Of a DNA stretch of 64,000 nucleotides, positions 34,750-47,660 are shown piece by piece. Both the position numbers and the translations under genes were made by a program. The notes below the pieces were generated by a model, which made no database searches, was not told the origin of the DNA, and was given only the letters and a program-made list of their open reading frames with translations. Origin of the DNA: Heracleum sosnowskyi (taxonomy: Eukaryota > Streptophyta > Magnoliopsida > Apiales > Apiaceae); assembly GCA_030848705.1 (NCBI GenBank), contig CM061235.1, positions 134,671,228-134,735,227 of the forward strand, read 5' to 3'. The first letter of the stretch is position 1. Each line of letters opens with the position of its first letter.

Positions 34750-36071
34750 TCTATATTATTATATTAAAGACCAAACATTTTTGTAGTAGAGATTTGTAGT
34801 CTGATTCTCCATAGTCAATTTCTAACCGTTAGATCTCTTAAATTAAATTAATGAGACACATTGGATATAATACTAAATATTTTTTGGTATGTTGTGATTT
34901 TACTTAATTGTACTTCGTGTTTTTACTTAATTACCCTTACTTATTTATAAAAAATATTATTAAATAATAATATTACCTATTTATAATCAATTACCTTTTA
35001 CACCTAAAATATATTACTTTTTATTTTTTCTGAAAAATTCTCTTACTTTTTCAAAAATATCACGGGCAATTACCTTTTTTAACTAAAACATATAAGCTTT
35101 TTATTTTTACTTACTAAAACCTCTCCTTTTTCCAAAAATATCACAGACAATTTCATTTATTAAAATAAAATAATAAAATAATAATTTTTAATAACTAACC
35201 AATTGCCTATTTTAGCCAAAGTATATATTCTTTTTTATATTTTCTAACTAAAATTTTTACTTTTCTATTTTTCTAACTAAAACCTCTCATTTTCCAAAAA
35301 TATCACGGACAGTTCTTTTTAATGAAATAAAATAATAATATTTATTATCACATTTTCTAACTAACCAATTCGCTTTTTTTTTCAAAACGTATATTCTTTT
35401 TTATATTTTCTAACTAAAATTTTTCTTAAGTAAAATCTCACATTTTTCAAAAATATCACATGCAATTTCATTTAGTAACATAAAATAGTAATATAATAAA
35501 TACTAATAATTAACCGATTATCTTTGTTAGCCAAAGCGTATATTCTTTTTCATATTTTTTAACTAAAATTTCTCTTTTTCTAAAATTATCGCAGACGATA
35601 TCTATCTATACTATACTATTATACAATAGCCGAAACATTGAAAGTTTTAATTTAAATTTTTGATAATTTATTCTATTTAATCTATCTATCTGTACTATTA
35701 TATAATAGCCGAAATATTGAAATTTTTGATTTTTGATTTTCTCACATATATAACATAACTACAAACTCTTTAAATTATACTTTACTAAGAATTCAAAAAC
35801 ACAATCTTTTTTTAGAAAATATTTATATTTATATTTATATATATTACAACAAAATATATTAATAATTTTGACGGTTATTTTTACTGACATGCTTACTAAG
35901 CTAATAAACTATTATAAAATCTATAAAAAATTTAGATTTAAAGTATTAAAGTAGTAATTTTAATTTTCTTTTTAAAAAGGTAGCATTTTCAGAAGTATTA
36001 AAATCTCAAAAAATTAAAAGTAAATTTCAAAATTAATATTAAAGTCGTCCGTTGCACGAGTTACAAGCTTG
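34750..36071 (+). mobile_element. Helitron-like fragments, AT-rich
   Basis: Helitron-type 5' strings occur at 34750 (TCTATATTATTATATTAAAG) and 35605 (TCTATACTATACTATTATA), each followed by GcCgAAACATT-like DNA. Between them, CCAAAAATATCACgGgCAATT and TTTTTAaCTAAAAC blocks repeat about five times. A possible 3' end, GTTGCACGAGTTACAAGCTTG, lies at 36051-36071. Elements of this type insert between A and T and make no duplication. The ends are diverged, so I treat this as one or more decayed copies. Confidence 0.45.
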
Positions 36072-36220
36072 TATATATAATACACTTTGATAAGCAATTT
36101 AAATGAAGTTGTTCATTTTACCCTCCATTCTCTTACATCATTTTAGGGTTATTTTGGACTTTTAGTATCACTATATTAATTACATACTATTAATTATTGC
36201 AAAATTAATTTATATACTTA

Positions 36221-37321
36221 TCTATACTATATTATTAAAGCCAAAACATTGAAATTTTTGATTTTCGGTTTTCGGTTTTCGGTACTTTTTCTAATTAATA
36301 AATTAATAATATAATCAAAATTCGGGAAAGTTTTATTCTACATTAATATTTCAATATATTTTACTACATAAAAATCAAATAATATTGAAATCTAATCAAA
36401 AAAATGGAAATGTGGAATATAATTTGTTTAAATTTAGGATATACTGCTACAAATATACTTCTTTCTTTTTAGGATAACGAAATCTTTTTTCTAACAAAAT
36501 TTACTCCTTTTTCCAAAAATATCATGACAATTATCTTTAATTTAAAACATATTACCTTTTATATTTGTTATCACTAAAATCTCTGTTTTCCAAAAATATG
36601 AAGCGCAATCCTTACTTATTTATTTTAAAACCTATTTTAATACTCTATTTAATTAATAATATAAAAATATAAAAATAGTAACTAGATGATTGTCTTTTAT
36701 AATTAAAAAAAATTCAAAGAAAATCTACTACTTTTCCAAAAATATCATGACAATTACCTTTAAATTAAAACATAATATCTTTTATATTTGTTATCACTAA
36801 AATCTCTATTTTCCAAAATTATGATAATATATACATACATTTATGTACGAGTATGATAATATATGAATTTATTCGCTAACATATATCATATCTAATTATA
36901 CTATTATTTATATTTACTGTAAATATTTGCCAAATAAAAATTGTAAAAATTTTATTTAAGTAAAATTTATATATTATGCATGCAAGTGCATTATAATTAT
37001 TTATATCTCTAATAAAATCAAATTATAGATACTCTCTAACATTTTTAAGTATTATATTTATACGGCACAAATACGTTCAAATCAACATAATGATAACAAA
37101 AAAAACCCTTTCATTAGATAAGTATAATAAATTCTTGTATTGACATTAATTGTCGTATAATTCATAAATTACTACTCTAATACATAAACGTACAAAAAAG
37201 TTCCCAAAAAATTAGTAATTTACTCATATTTAAAGTAATTAACACTTAAATACACCATACACTTGAATAAAAAAATAATGTATTCGAATTTAGGACATGT
37301 CTGTGCCGGCTAAAAAGCTAG
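36221..37321 (+). mobile_element. Non-autonomous Helitron candidate, 1.1 kb
   Basis: It begins TCTATACTATATTATTAAAG directly after an A, and ends GTGCCGGCTAAAAAGCTAG directly before a T. This matches the Helitron rule (5'-TC..., CTRR-3', insertion between A and T). The hairpin before the end is weak. There is no Rep/helicase gene. The interior shares CCAAAAATATCATGACAATTA repeats with 34750-36071 and 56200-59975. Confidence 0.55.
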
Positions 37322-38369
37322 TTATTGATTATGACTCAAAGTATTTGTCGAAAATGATAAGTGAAAAGTAAAAATTATCTGTTTGGGTAATTTTATATTA
37401 CGGGTAATTTATGAGTTATTAAAAATGTAAAAATAGAAATAAATTTGCTAAATAGTACATTTGAATGATAATATTAACTTTTACTAAATAAAATCACGAA
37501 AATAAAATAAGTTGTTCAAAAAAGTATCTCACACTAATTTCTGGCTTTAAACTATTTTTTTTAACTTTAAGTCATTCACTTATCACACAAACAAACATTT
37601 TTGAGTTTAAAATAAAAAATCAATTTAAGCTAACAACCACTACAACAAACAGGGGCATTACGAAAGAATTTTTGCATTGAATTCGTCGTAAATGCCACTC
37701 TTTACAACGAAATTGTTTCATCGCTTTTGCTCAAGTAGAAAGTTCAAATTTCGTCACAAATTATAATTGCATCGTAAGTTTGAGCAGAGGGGGCCAGTTT
37801 TGAATAAAATATTAACGAACTTACGACGGAAACAATTGTTGTATGTTATGTTCTTACGACAAATATTTTGTCATAATTTAACATCGGGACCCACCATCAG
37901 AACGAACTAACGACACAAATTTTTGTCGTATATTGAGTGGGACCCATATAATTTTTGAAATAAATTTTTTATAAAAATGAAAATAAAATATTAAATAACT
38001 AATTTACGACGACTATCAATGATGAACAACCGTCGTAAGATTGTCTGCCCATAAGCCATTTTGCACTCATTCTCTTGTTTCCAGTCATTTTAGGCTTCCA
38101 AATTATATTCAAAAACTGTCAATTCACAATTAGAATGTGAAATGCAATCCAACACCCTTATTACAACTACATAACTAAACACCCCAAAACATTGAATGCA
38201 CATATCAAAATACCATAGTTTACATAAATTCATAGTCATTCACATCCAAAAGTTTAAAACATCTTACACAAACTTAGATCGTCATACAAACATCCACAAG
38301 CCAAATTCAAGTCACAAATACAACTTAGAAAAACATTCAGATCCATATTAAATTCACCAACACTAAAAG

Positions 38370-38510
38370 TTAACCCCTAATAACAGGACCGCCACGAGAG
38401 ACAATATCATAAGGTGGAGCACTCATATCACGATCACTGTCAGACTCAGTAGTGTCACCATTGCCCCCGCCATCATCGAGATCATCATCATCGGTTGTTG
38501 GGGCCTTCCC
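38370..38510 (-). CDS. Possible last exon of the second CACTA protein
   Basis: On the minus strand an acceptor-like TATTATAG (38511 onward) precedes 47 codons ending in TAA. The frame encodes an acidic stretch (TTDDDDLDDGGGNGDTTESD) followed by SAPPYDIVSRGGPVIRG. It lies at the 3' end of the CACTA element, where En/Spm elements carry the exons of their second (TNPA/TNP1-like) product. I could not identify the upstream exons, so this is tentative. Confidence 0.35.
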   Translation of the reverse strand, partial: GKAPTTDDDDLDDGGGNGDTTESDSDRDMSAPPYDIVSRGGPVIRG

Positions 38511-39770
38511 CTATAATATACACGTAAATAATTAGCTATAAAAATTTAAATGACGAATCTATGCAACAATATGATCAATATCAAAGGCATAAAAACCAGT
38601 GGCGTATGATGAGTGCATACTCCATTCCACTTCATTTGCACAGATTTCTCTCAGTGGCGGGATCCCTGGATATGGTACTACATCTCGGCAATTGTCTTTA
38701 CAATTCACTTTCATATCAACTGAACAGCTAGATAAACATATATATCTATTCTACAAAACAGTGACTCCAGATATGTAGGTCAAAATTATGCACCAGTCAC
38801 TAAGGCAAATGTCTAAGGCCAATTATATACTCATGCCACAAATGCTAATAAACTGTCCACTGGTAATAAACTATAAATGATAATATTATTCTTTTTGTTT
38901 AAATAAATTATCCTATTAGTATAGAATTTTAAATTACAAATGTAGAACACAAATGGGTCGTAAAGTTGCGAGACAAGTTTTCATTAAACAACAAACCCTA
39001 TTCTTCGAAACACATGATTAGCTCATGAATCTGCGCACAGTCACTACATTATGTACAATCGTGTTTGAATTCTTATAAATCATATTACTCTTATTTGGAG
39101 CACCTTATCAGAATTGAAATTCAAAGATGATCTGATCTTCAATAAAATGGCATTTTTAATTTTAATTTCGCACTTGCATACGATATTTGACATGATTAAC
39201 AAGTTTAAACACACCAAATTTAAGAAAGTAATTAACCATATAAATGTATAACTAATTTATATGTACTCGCAGGTTTGTTACTATCGCATTTTACAAATCA
39301 CAATACTCAACAAATAAAATAAGCCACGAGGTATGGGCAGTGACTCTAGGTTCTTCTTCCAAAAATCAAGCTTCAATAACACTAAAATACCTCCACACAT
39401 GGAGCAGAAAATAGAGTTAGTTCGAAATAGAGTTAGTGAGCCGAAAATCCATTTAATTCATTTAAAATTAAAAATATGCCTACAATGATATCACATTCCA
39501 ATTTTTTTGAACCAACACATCATATTATACATTTGTAAGATTTCCTAGCCTTTAAATCACTTAAATAGTTTGAACTGTGAAAAAAGTTAGTTCGAAATAG
39601 AGTTAGTGAGCCAAAAATCCATTTAATTCATTTAAAATGAGAAATACGCCTAGAATGATATTCCATTCCAATTTTTCTGCTTTAACACAACATATTATAC
39701 ATTTGTAATATTTCCTAGCCTTTAAATCATTTAAAATTAGAAATATGGCTAGAATGATTAAATACATTTC

Positions 39771-40812
39771 TTACTCATCTTCCACTTCAATGCTATCATA
39801 AAAATCTTCTTCTTCTTCTTCTTCTTCTTCATTTTGTTGCACTTGTTCTTCTTCTAGATCTTCTTCCATTTCGTATTGCGAAAAGTCAACGAATAATGAC
39901 CTCGAAGGAAAATCTAATGCAATGGTATTTGAGACTTCTTCTTAAAGAGGTTCCGCATCAACATCTTTTGTTCTTCCACTCAACAATTGAGGTCTACATG
40001 TGATGATTGTGTGAATATTACTATTGGGATTCTTCACACTTGGAGCATAGTACACTTGAGTGGCTTGACTTGCTAGAATGTAAACATCATCCCCTTTTAG
40101 TTTTGAATTAAGATCAATTAGGAGCACTCTGTTCTTGTCTTTCTTTACTCCCCTAACATGATCATACCAATGACATTTAAATAAAATCACTTGATTTCCG
40201 CCACCGTATGTTATTTTGAGAATCTCTTGCAAAGTCCCATAGTAATTGCTTCCACTATCACCATAACAACTACCTTTCACAAGTACCCCAGAGCTTGATC
40301 TTCCTAAGTTGAATGAGTATCCATTGACTTTGCATCTTTTAAAAGAAAGCACATAAGAAGTTGGACCTTGCAACAAATATTGAAATTGTTCGTAGTGATG
40401 TTGTACCTGAAATGGTATAGTTTCGTCAAACACGTGTATAAGAACAAATTTAAAAATTACACAAGTTGTTGTGTATAATAAAATACCTTGTTTTGCAACC
40501 ATGTAGCTAAATGAGCCTTTAACATTGTATCCATCTCAGTATAACTCAATATATGTGCACTATGATTGCAAACCTCTTCTTCGAACATACTGAAAAAGTG
40601 ATCATTTCATGTTAATGCAGAATATTTAAACGTGTTAAAAATGAAAGAAAATATTTGAATGCTTACGTGATATAAGGTGCCAGTTCATGCGTGTTAGTGA
40701 GAATGTAATGTGCTGCAACCTTGAGGGAATATTCATCTAAATTGTAACTGGTACATGCTCCCAAGAGCTCTACTGGATATGTGAATGCCTCTAGTTTATT
40801 TGGATCCTGTGA
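39771..40812 (-). pseudogene. DUF4216-like 3' segment of the CACTA transposase gene, left of the Copia insertion
   Basis: After the insertion, coding resumes with PNKLEAFTYPVELLGACTSY and HYILTNTHELAPYI (40663-40810). An AT-rich break then leads to 39942-40502, with CKVNGYSFNLGRSSSGVLVK, YYGTLQEILKITY, ILFKCHWYD and YILASQATQVYYAP, the DUF4216 pattern. The frame is interrupted by TAA 39942-39944 and then runs on to TAA 39771-39773 through an acidic tail coded by (GAA)n/TTC repeats at about 39807-39831. Two exons with an intron at about 40503-40660 is plausible. Confidence 0.8.
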
Positions 40813-42367
40813 TGAAGGGTTTCGAGCACATAAACGCAACGGAAAACGTAAAAATAAATCAAAATTCGAAACCCATCCGCAGGATCCATGCGAAAACAAA
40901 AGATTTAATTCGGAGATTAAGAACAAATACCTTAAGAAGTTTTAACAGTTCATTAATGGAAGATTAATGGATATCCAAAGCTTGTTCAATCACCATGTAT
41001 CCCGCTCTCGCGATCTACACTCTACGTTATCCACACGAACGCTTTTCTTGAAGGATTGATGTGTACTAGCACCCGAAAACTACTTCTTTCTCTCTCTCTT
41101 TTCTTGCTCTCATAAGCGGCTAGGGTTTTAATGTAAAAATGTTTTTCATCATTAAAATCAGCCCTCTTTTAGAGTTTATATAGAGAGAAAAAAAGTTTTC
41201 TAATTATAATCCAATTATAATAAAATACTAATCCGAAATTCCAATTTATTATTTAATTAAGTCGCACTTAATTAATTAATAATTAATTTCAGAACTAGTT
41301 TAAGTAATTCCATTTTCTATTTAACTAATTAATCAAGTCATACTTAATTAATATTATAAATAGAATAAATTACTTATTTAAATTTAAATTCATAATTTAA
41401 ATTATTTCTCCTTCAAGCGTTCTTTGTGTGTGACCCTGTAGGTTATTATTACGTTGGTAACAATTTTAATAACTAATTAAAATTGTAAACAATGAGCGGC
41501 ATCTAGTAATACATCATTGCCACCCAAGTAATAATAATTAAATCGGTGATTCGATTAAGCCTTTCGTGAATAATGTTCCAGGTAATATAATCCCTTTAAC
41601 CTTAATATTATAGATTAAACTCGAGGCATGTAATGTGTCATCCTCTTCATAATTTAATCTTAGTTTTCTTGTTCGATGAGTAGACTAATAAATCAAATCA
41701 ACATTTGAGCACGGCCGTGCATTTCTTAGTCTCACTCAAACAAGAGGCCAATAATATCGCTCCTAAAATTAGGAGGGTTAAATCCCATCTAGATCATTCA
41801 TATTTCTCATACGATTCATAATATACCCAATGTCCACTTTTATCATCACCCGGTCAAAGGTAACTTTTAATGTAATCAAAGTATATTAATTCTCGTATAA
41901 AAATATAATGATTTCAGGTCTAAGGATCATTACACCATTATCACAGTGAGAATTACTTATGACACTTTTAACATGTGTAATCTCACGGCGGGTCAATCCA
42001 GTGCCATATACTCTTACATGCACCTATGTTTTGACTTTAGTATCACCATACCTGTGACCAATGAGATGTGGTCATCAGTCAACAAACATACTAGTCTCTG
42101 TGCATTATTATTGTCCTTAAATAATAACACTCGACTAGGGATATTTAGGAATAAAGATACTATTCATATAATCTCATTTTTAAGTCACATACTTAAAGAT
42201 ATCGAATACGTATCATAATTCTAAGGACATTTATTATGCTAACATTTATAACACAGTAAATAAAGACATAATAAACTAATAATAATAATCAATGAAACAT
42301 AATTTATAATAATAAAAAATTTTCTTTAAAACATAAAAGTATTGTCTCTAGAGCACTAATACTAACA
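40813..42367 (-). repeat. 3' LTR of the Copia element
   Basis: On the minus strand it starts TGTTAGTATTAGTGCTC and ends CGAAACCCTTCA. It is almost identical to 47661-49215. Substitutions include GTATCATAATTCTAAGG against GCATCATAATTCCAAGG near the U3 start. Frames inside (41946-42218 and its copy 48794-49066) are conserved only because the LTRs are. Confidence 0.93.
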
Positions 42368-42379
42368 ATCTCCCACTTG
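42368..42379 (-). other. Polypurine tract of the Copia element
   Basis: On the minus strand AAGTGGGAGATT directly precedes the 3' LTR start TGTTAG. This is the usual plus-strand primer site of Copia elements. Confidence 0.8.
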
Positions 42380-42715
42380 CACTAGAGCCAATATCCCATG
42401 TATCCAATACATTTGGAACAAGTGTGACTTACATGCTTCTTCTGCGACAAAGTCTTAGTCAGTGGTTCTGCAATATTATCAATAGTATGCATTTTACATA
42501 TAAGTATATCTCCTTGATCATTAATCTCATTAATAAGGTGATATCGCCTTAGTAAATTCCCAAAACATCATCTTTGGCTACTTCGCTAGTATCAATATAC
42601 TAAGCCTCGATTGTAGAATCATTTACGGTTCTTGCTATGAACTATTCTAGCTTACAACACATCTATTTAGACAAAACACAAATCCAGACTAAGACACAAA
42701 AACCGTCATGTTTGT

Positions 42716-43554
42716 CTAGAAACTAACATCCGTGTAACATTTTACATCCAGCTTCCCATCTCCTCCATATACCAAGAATGAGTCTTTAGTCCTCTTCAGG
42801 CACTTAAGAATATTCTTAATTCCAATCAAGTGACCATCACTTGGATTAGACTGGTACCTGCTCGTCATGCATAAAGCATATGAGACATCATGACGAGAAC
42901 ATATCATCACATACATTATGAAACCAATTTCCGAAGCATATAGAACTATACTAATGTGGTCCATATCATCCAATGATTTTAGACCATTTATTTTGAGATC
43001 ACTATCTCATAGACATGGGAACATTTCCCTTTTAGCCTCTTTGCATCCCTAATTGGTGCAATACATTGTCAATGTATGTACTCTGACTTAAGCCGAATAA
43101 TCTTCGTGATCTATCTCTATAGATCCTGATCCCTAAGATATATGACACATCTCCTAAGTCTTTCATCAAGAAACTATTTATTTACCAAGTCTTAACAGTC
43201 TGTTGAGAAAATATGTCATTCCTTATTTATAATATATCATCTACATATGATACTAGGAATGCCACATGGCTCCCACTAACCTTCTTGTAAACACACAGTT
43301 CATCTTCATTTTGAATAGAGCCAAACTATTTGACTGTTTCATCAAAAACGTATATTCCATCTCCTCGAGGCTTACTTTAATCCATAAATGGATCGACTTA
43401 TCTTATAAACTATTCTAGCAAAACTTGGATCTATAAAACCTTCAGGTAGTGTCATGTACACAACCTTTTCAACGCTCCCATTCCAGAAAGTAGTCTTGAC
43501 ATCCATTTGCCATATTTCGTAGTCATAGTAAGCAAGCAAAATCTCGATGGACAT
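42716..43554 (-). pseudogene. Reverse transcriptase remnants of the Copia element
   Basis: 43372-43554 encodes YDYEIWQMDVKTTFWNGSVE and VYMTLPEGFIDP, the first polymerase motifs of Ty1/Copia. The catalytic YVDD is readable at 43236-43247. 42716-42973 encodes ASEIGFIMYVMICSRHDVSY, SRYQSNPSDGHLIGIKNILK and FLVYGGDGKL, the end of the polymerase and the start of RNase H. Multiple stops and shifts separate these pieces. Confidence 0.88.
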
Positions 43555-44028
43555 TACTATCCATGTCAGTTTTCTTCATGAAAACGCACTTGCACCTTAT
43601 AGGTTTTACCCCTATAGGTGGATCAACCAAAGTCCATACTTGGTTTTTCATACATGGAATCCATCTTAGATATCATGGCCTCCTGCCAACTTTTAGCTCT
43701 TGGAATTTTCATAGCGTCTTGGTGGGTAAGAGGCTCATTATCATTATTCACAAGCATTACTTTACCATCCTGAGTCAAGAGAAATTCATAATATCTCTCG
43801 GACTCATGGTGAATCCTACCAGACCTACGAACAACCTATGTTTCTTGAGCAGTATTGTCATTAACATTTTCTTGCACATTCTACTCTTGTTCCAACTTCG
43901 GTTCAATGTTATCTCGTGGTTCTCGATCCTCATCGAGATCTATTTTCCTCCCAGTATTTCTTTTAGAAAGAAATTCTCTCTCAAGAAATACAGCAGTCCG
44001 AGCAACAAACACTTTGTTCTCTGGAGGA

Positions 44029-44316
44029 TTAAAGAAGTAAGACCCCTTTTGTTTTAATTTGGTATCCCACAAAATTACATTTATCTGATTTTGGTCCTAG
44101 CTTGTCATAGGTTAAACGTTTCACAAATGCTTTGCATCCCCTAATTTTCATAAATGACATGCTATAACTTTTCTCAGTCCACATCTTATATGGTGTCTCC
44201 TGAACCATTTTAGTAGGAACACGGTTTAGTGTATATGCACGTGTCTCTAGGGTATAACCCCAGAAACTTATTGGAAGATCCTCTTGACTCATCATCCATC
44301 GCACTATGTCCAACAA
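44029..44316 (-). pseudogene. Integrase C-terminal remnant of the Copia element
   Basis: The frame encodes MLDIVRWMMSQEDLPISFWG, ETRAYTLNRVPTKMVQETPY and RGCKAFVKRLTYDKLGPKSD. This is the standard Copia integrase tail: the loss-of-homology, NR-P and P-Y region followed by F-G-C-like and KL-P-S motifs. A frame on the same strand at 43881-44072 continues into the linker to reverse transcriptase. The catalytic core further upstream is decayed. Confidence 0.85.
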
Positions 44317-45019
44317 AGTGTGATTTTAATTCTTAGAAACCCCTTTCTTTGAACCTTTTCTACTTCAGCTTAATATTCTTTGAACTTTTCAAAAGATTCG
44401 AATTTGTTCTTCAAAAGATATCCATATTCGTATCTACTGAAATCATCAGTAACCGCTATAAAGTAGTAAAACCTACCTTCTTCCATCGTACGTATATGAC
44501 CACATACATCACCATGTATAAGTCATAATCGTTCGATGATCCTTTCACCATTTCTAGTAAAAGGGGCCTTTTGTCTTTTTACCAAATAAACCAAGATTCG
44601 CATTCTTCGTATGATTCATAATCAAACTTATCCAATCATCCATCAGTATGTAAATTGGAAATGCATTTCTTATAATATGGCCTTAATTACAGTGCCAAAG
44701 GTAATGTTTGATTTGAGTCATTTTAGAACATATAAATTGTTAACTAATTGTGCAACATCATTAACCTTTTCATTGAAATGTAATAAACAACAATTGTTAT
44801 ATATCCAATTAAAATGAAAGACCTTTCTTGTCCATACAAGAAATCAATATAATGTCTCTACTCTTAGAGGCACGTAGTTACAATTATCAAGTTCTAAACT
44901 TAGCCTTATAGGCAGAATTAAGTAACGAGTTACTTTAACTACAGCAACAACTTTTGCTCCAATTCTAACCCGAAACCTGAAGCTTGACCCTCACCGGTCT
45001 TCTTCTTAGATCTTCCAAT

Positions 45020-45723
45020 TAAGCATGACAGTTTAACTTCCAATCTTTCGGTTTTCCACAGAAGCGACAATCGTCTTCTTTAATTAGCAACACCTCCTTT
45101 AGGCGACAAAACCTCTTTGGGATTGGAGTTTAATATGGCTATAGAATTAGATCAAATCTTCTTCTTTCCATTCCATTTTCCTTTCCCATTCACATTCCTA
45201 CATTCACCATCATTATGGGAGTAGTCCATGCATTTATCATGTTGCTTACAGCAGTTCTCAACGTGCTTCACAACTTAGTGGGTGCTATGTCTATCTCATT
45301 TATTTCGTTGTTCACTAACTAATTGAGAATAGTTATTGTTTAAAGATTTGTATGATCAAATCATTCCGAGTCTCTAGACCAATCTTGAAACCCAAAATAA
45401 ATAATAATCAAGGTACTCATTATACCCCATCATCTTTAGAACATCTGGTCCAACCGAATCTCACGTTCCCTACTTGTAGGTGTATGGTGTCTTGCTATTG
45501 TCAAATCCCTTTTGACGAGCCTTTTCCTTAAACATCTTTTAAGGTGCTCAAATATCTCATAAGCATCCATATGCTCATATTTTTTCTTAAGCTCAACACT
45601 CATAGTTGCAAGCATGAGACATGAAACATCAGCAGTCGAATCATCAATTTGCTTCCAATAAGCATTATGTTCGGCACATGTTACATTCTCAGCTAAAAGG
45701 TAAGGGAAGAATTTGACTAACAT
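45020..45723 (-). pseudogene. gag remnant of the Copia element
   Basis: 45436-45723 encodes WKQIDDSTADVSCLMLATMS, then YEHMDAYEIFEHLKRCLRK, typical of the Copia gag (UBN2-type) domain. Further on, at about 45032-45075, a degenerate zinc knuckle (CGKPKDWKLNC) is visible in another frame, with the His replaced. The start of gag towards 47,000 is not recognisable. Confidence 0.8.
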
Positions 45724-47647
45724 CGTGGTGCCTGAGGACGATCCTCAAGCTCCTATATCAGTCGAGGAAATTTGTTCCTGTCAGCTTGTCCTTCTCAAGG
45801 ACTCATCGCATAGAGAAGTTGTTTGTGCTATTTGTCATTTGATAGCTACAATATTAAAGTGCATAAAATTAATCTAGGTTGCAAATTTATTAATTATTAT
45901 GTTTAAGTGATTATGGTATATCATTATATACCTCCCACTATTTTTATCAAATAAATAGCCCTAACTATTAATTCGGAAAGTATTTCTCTTAAATCTTTCT
46001 AGTGAGCCAAGATCCATATTTCTTCATGCTTAAGGTCAGCTTTGGCTTTACTCCCAAAACATGATTTATTTAGGTAGACAACTCTTGTCAATTATATCAT
46101 ATATAACTCTTGAAAAGTTTGGTAGAACAACATTTGTTCACATTTATCTAATAAATCATACCAAGCTCCATGCCTCTAAGTTCACAATCCTATTGTGGTA
46201 ACTTAGTTAAGTCTAACTCAGTGGTCTAACAGTTAAGTATCACATTTACTTCATCGCGTCTTACCACGATAGATAGGAGTGCTTCGCTTTGGCGAACCCA
46301 CTCTTTCTCGATCTAGGTCTTGACGAGTGTTGGCCATTGGAAGGCATCTAATCGACTTAATATTTTAACTTTAGGGATTTTATTATTAAAACGGCCATGA
46401 TCCTATCATCAAGAGATTCCCAATTTTTCCTTGAACTAAGTACTTCAATTCAAAATTCATCAATGGTTTGATTTCCAGTCCAACGGAGGAGTCACACTGG
46501 TCTCACTTAAAACCCGCCTTCCTTACAAGCGCTGCTTGTATTTTTGTCAAAATCGCCCCATATCAAAAAATTGAAAATTCATACTTATCTTCGTGTTTCA
46601 TAAACACAGGAATCTCATGTTCGTTTTGTTCAATTTTAAAATCTTGAATCGTTACAGATTTTATCTTGTTTAGCAAACATGGCATGGGTGACGTATCTAA
46701 TACATACATGTTTAATCTAATTAAAGCATGCATCATTATCTACGCATACATATCATCATCACATGCATCATATATGTAAAGTGCGTAAAGTAAACGTGTT
46801 TGGTTATGGCCCAACCTAAGTGATCTTTCCAAGCTAATGGAAAAATCAAGGTCAATCTATGGTGGTATCAAAATACAATACAATGTTACAAGTCTTCAAG
46901 CTTTAACTTGCCTCCTTGCTTTCCTCCTTGTAATGATTCCTTGGTTCACCATCTTGGATGTCTTCATATATATTACATAAATAAAACAACCTATTCTACT
47001 GAACTTACAAGTACAACTCGAGTTACATTCGAGATTTAAAAATTACAAGGAATAACGACATGCAAGTCGTATTTAGAAACCAAACCATTAAAACAAAACC
47101 ACTATCTATGGGTCTTTAGGCCATAACCAATCACCATGCTCATATAACAATTAAGAACATCTCATATTGCATTAACATATCATACCATATCATATTTCTC
47201 ATGATCCAATCATAGAAATCAAATAAAGTGTAAATCAGAAAATCAAAATCAGAATTCTGAAAATATTAAATCGCTGTTTACAGACAGTAAACGACGTCAA
47301 ACGCCTTACAGATGAGTGACTTTATCAGTTTTGTTCAGACGCCCATTTCCCTTTCCGAAAAGGTATTTTCGGCGAAATTCTGACACAGTATGCAAATTTC
47401 ACTAAATCTGCGCATCGTATTAAGAAATCGTATCGAATACGATTCTCATAATTCGATTTAATATGTATCATATACATACAGCAATATACACAATCATCTC
47501 ATGATTATCAAATCCTCATGAATATCATATATTCAAAAACATATACATACATATATATAAATCAACACAAAAACATGGTAGATCACAAATATGCATATAT
47601 ATCGAAAACTGTTAAACACACAACCGAATTAAAACGTTTCGCAAGTA

Positions 47648-47659
47648 GCTCTGATGCCA
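47648..47659 (-). other. Primer binding site of the Copia element
   Basis: On the minus strand, TGGCATCAGAGC begins one base inside the 5' LTR boundary. It differs by one base from TGGTATCAGAGC, the initiator-methionine tRNA site used by most plant Copia elements. Confidence 0.9.
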
Positions 47660-47660
47660 T

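Noticed and set aside
41946..42218. Conserved 90-codon ORF present twice (also 48794-49066)
   Set aside because: The conservation is explained by the two copies being the LTRs of one Copia element. No domain is present.
43563..44057. 164-codon ORF on the plus strand
   Set aside because: It is the antisense shadow of the Copia integrase/reverse transcriptase linker region on the minus strand.
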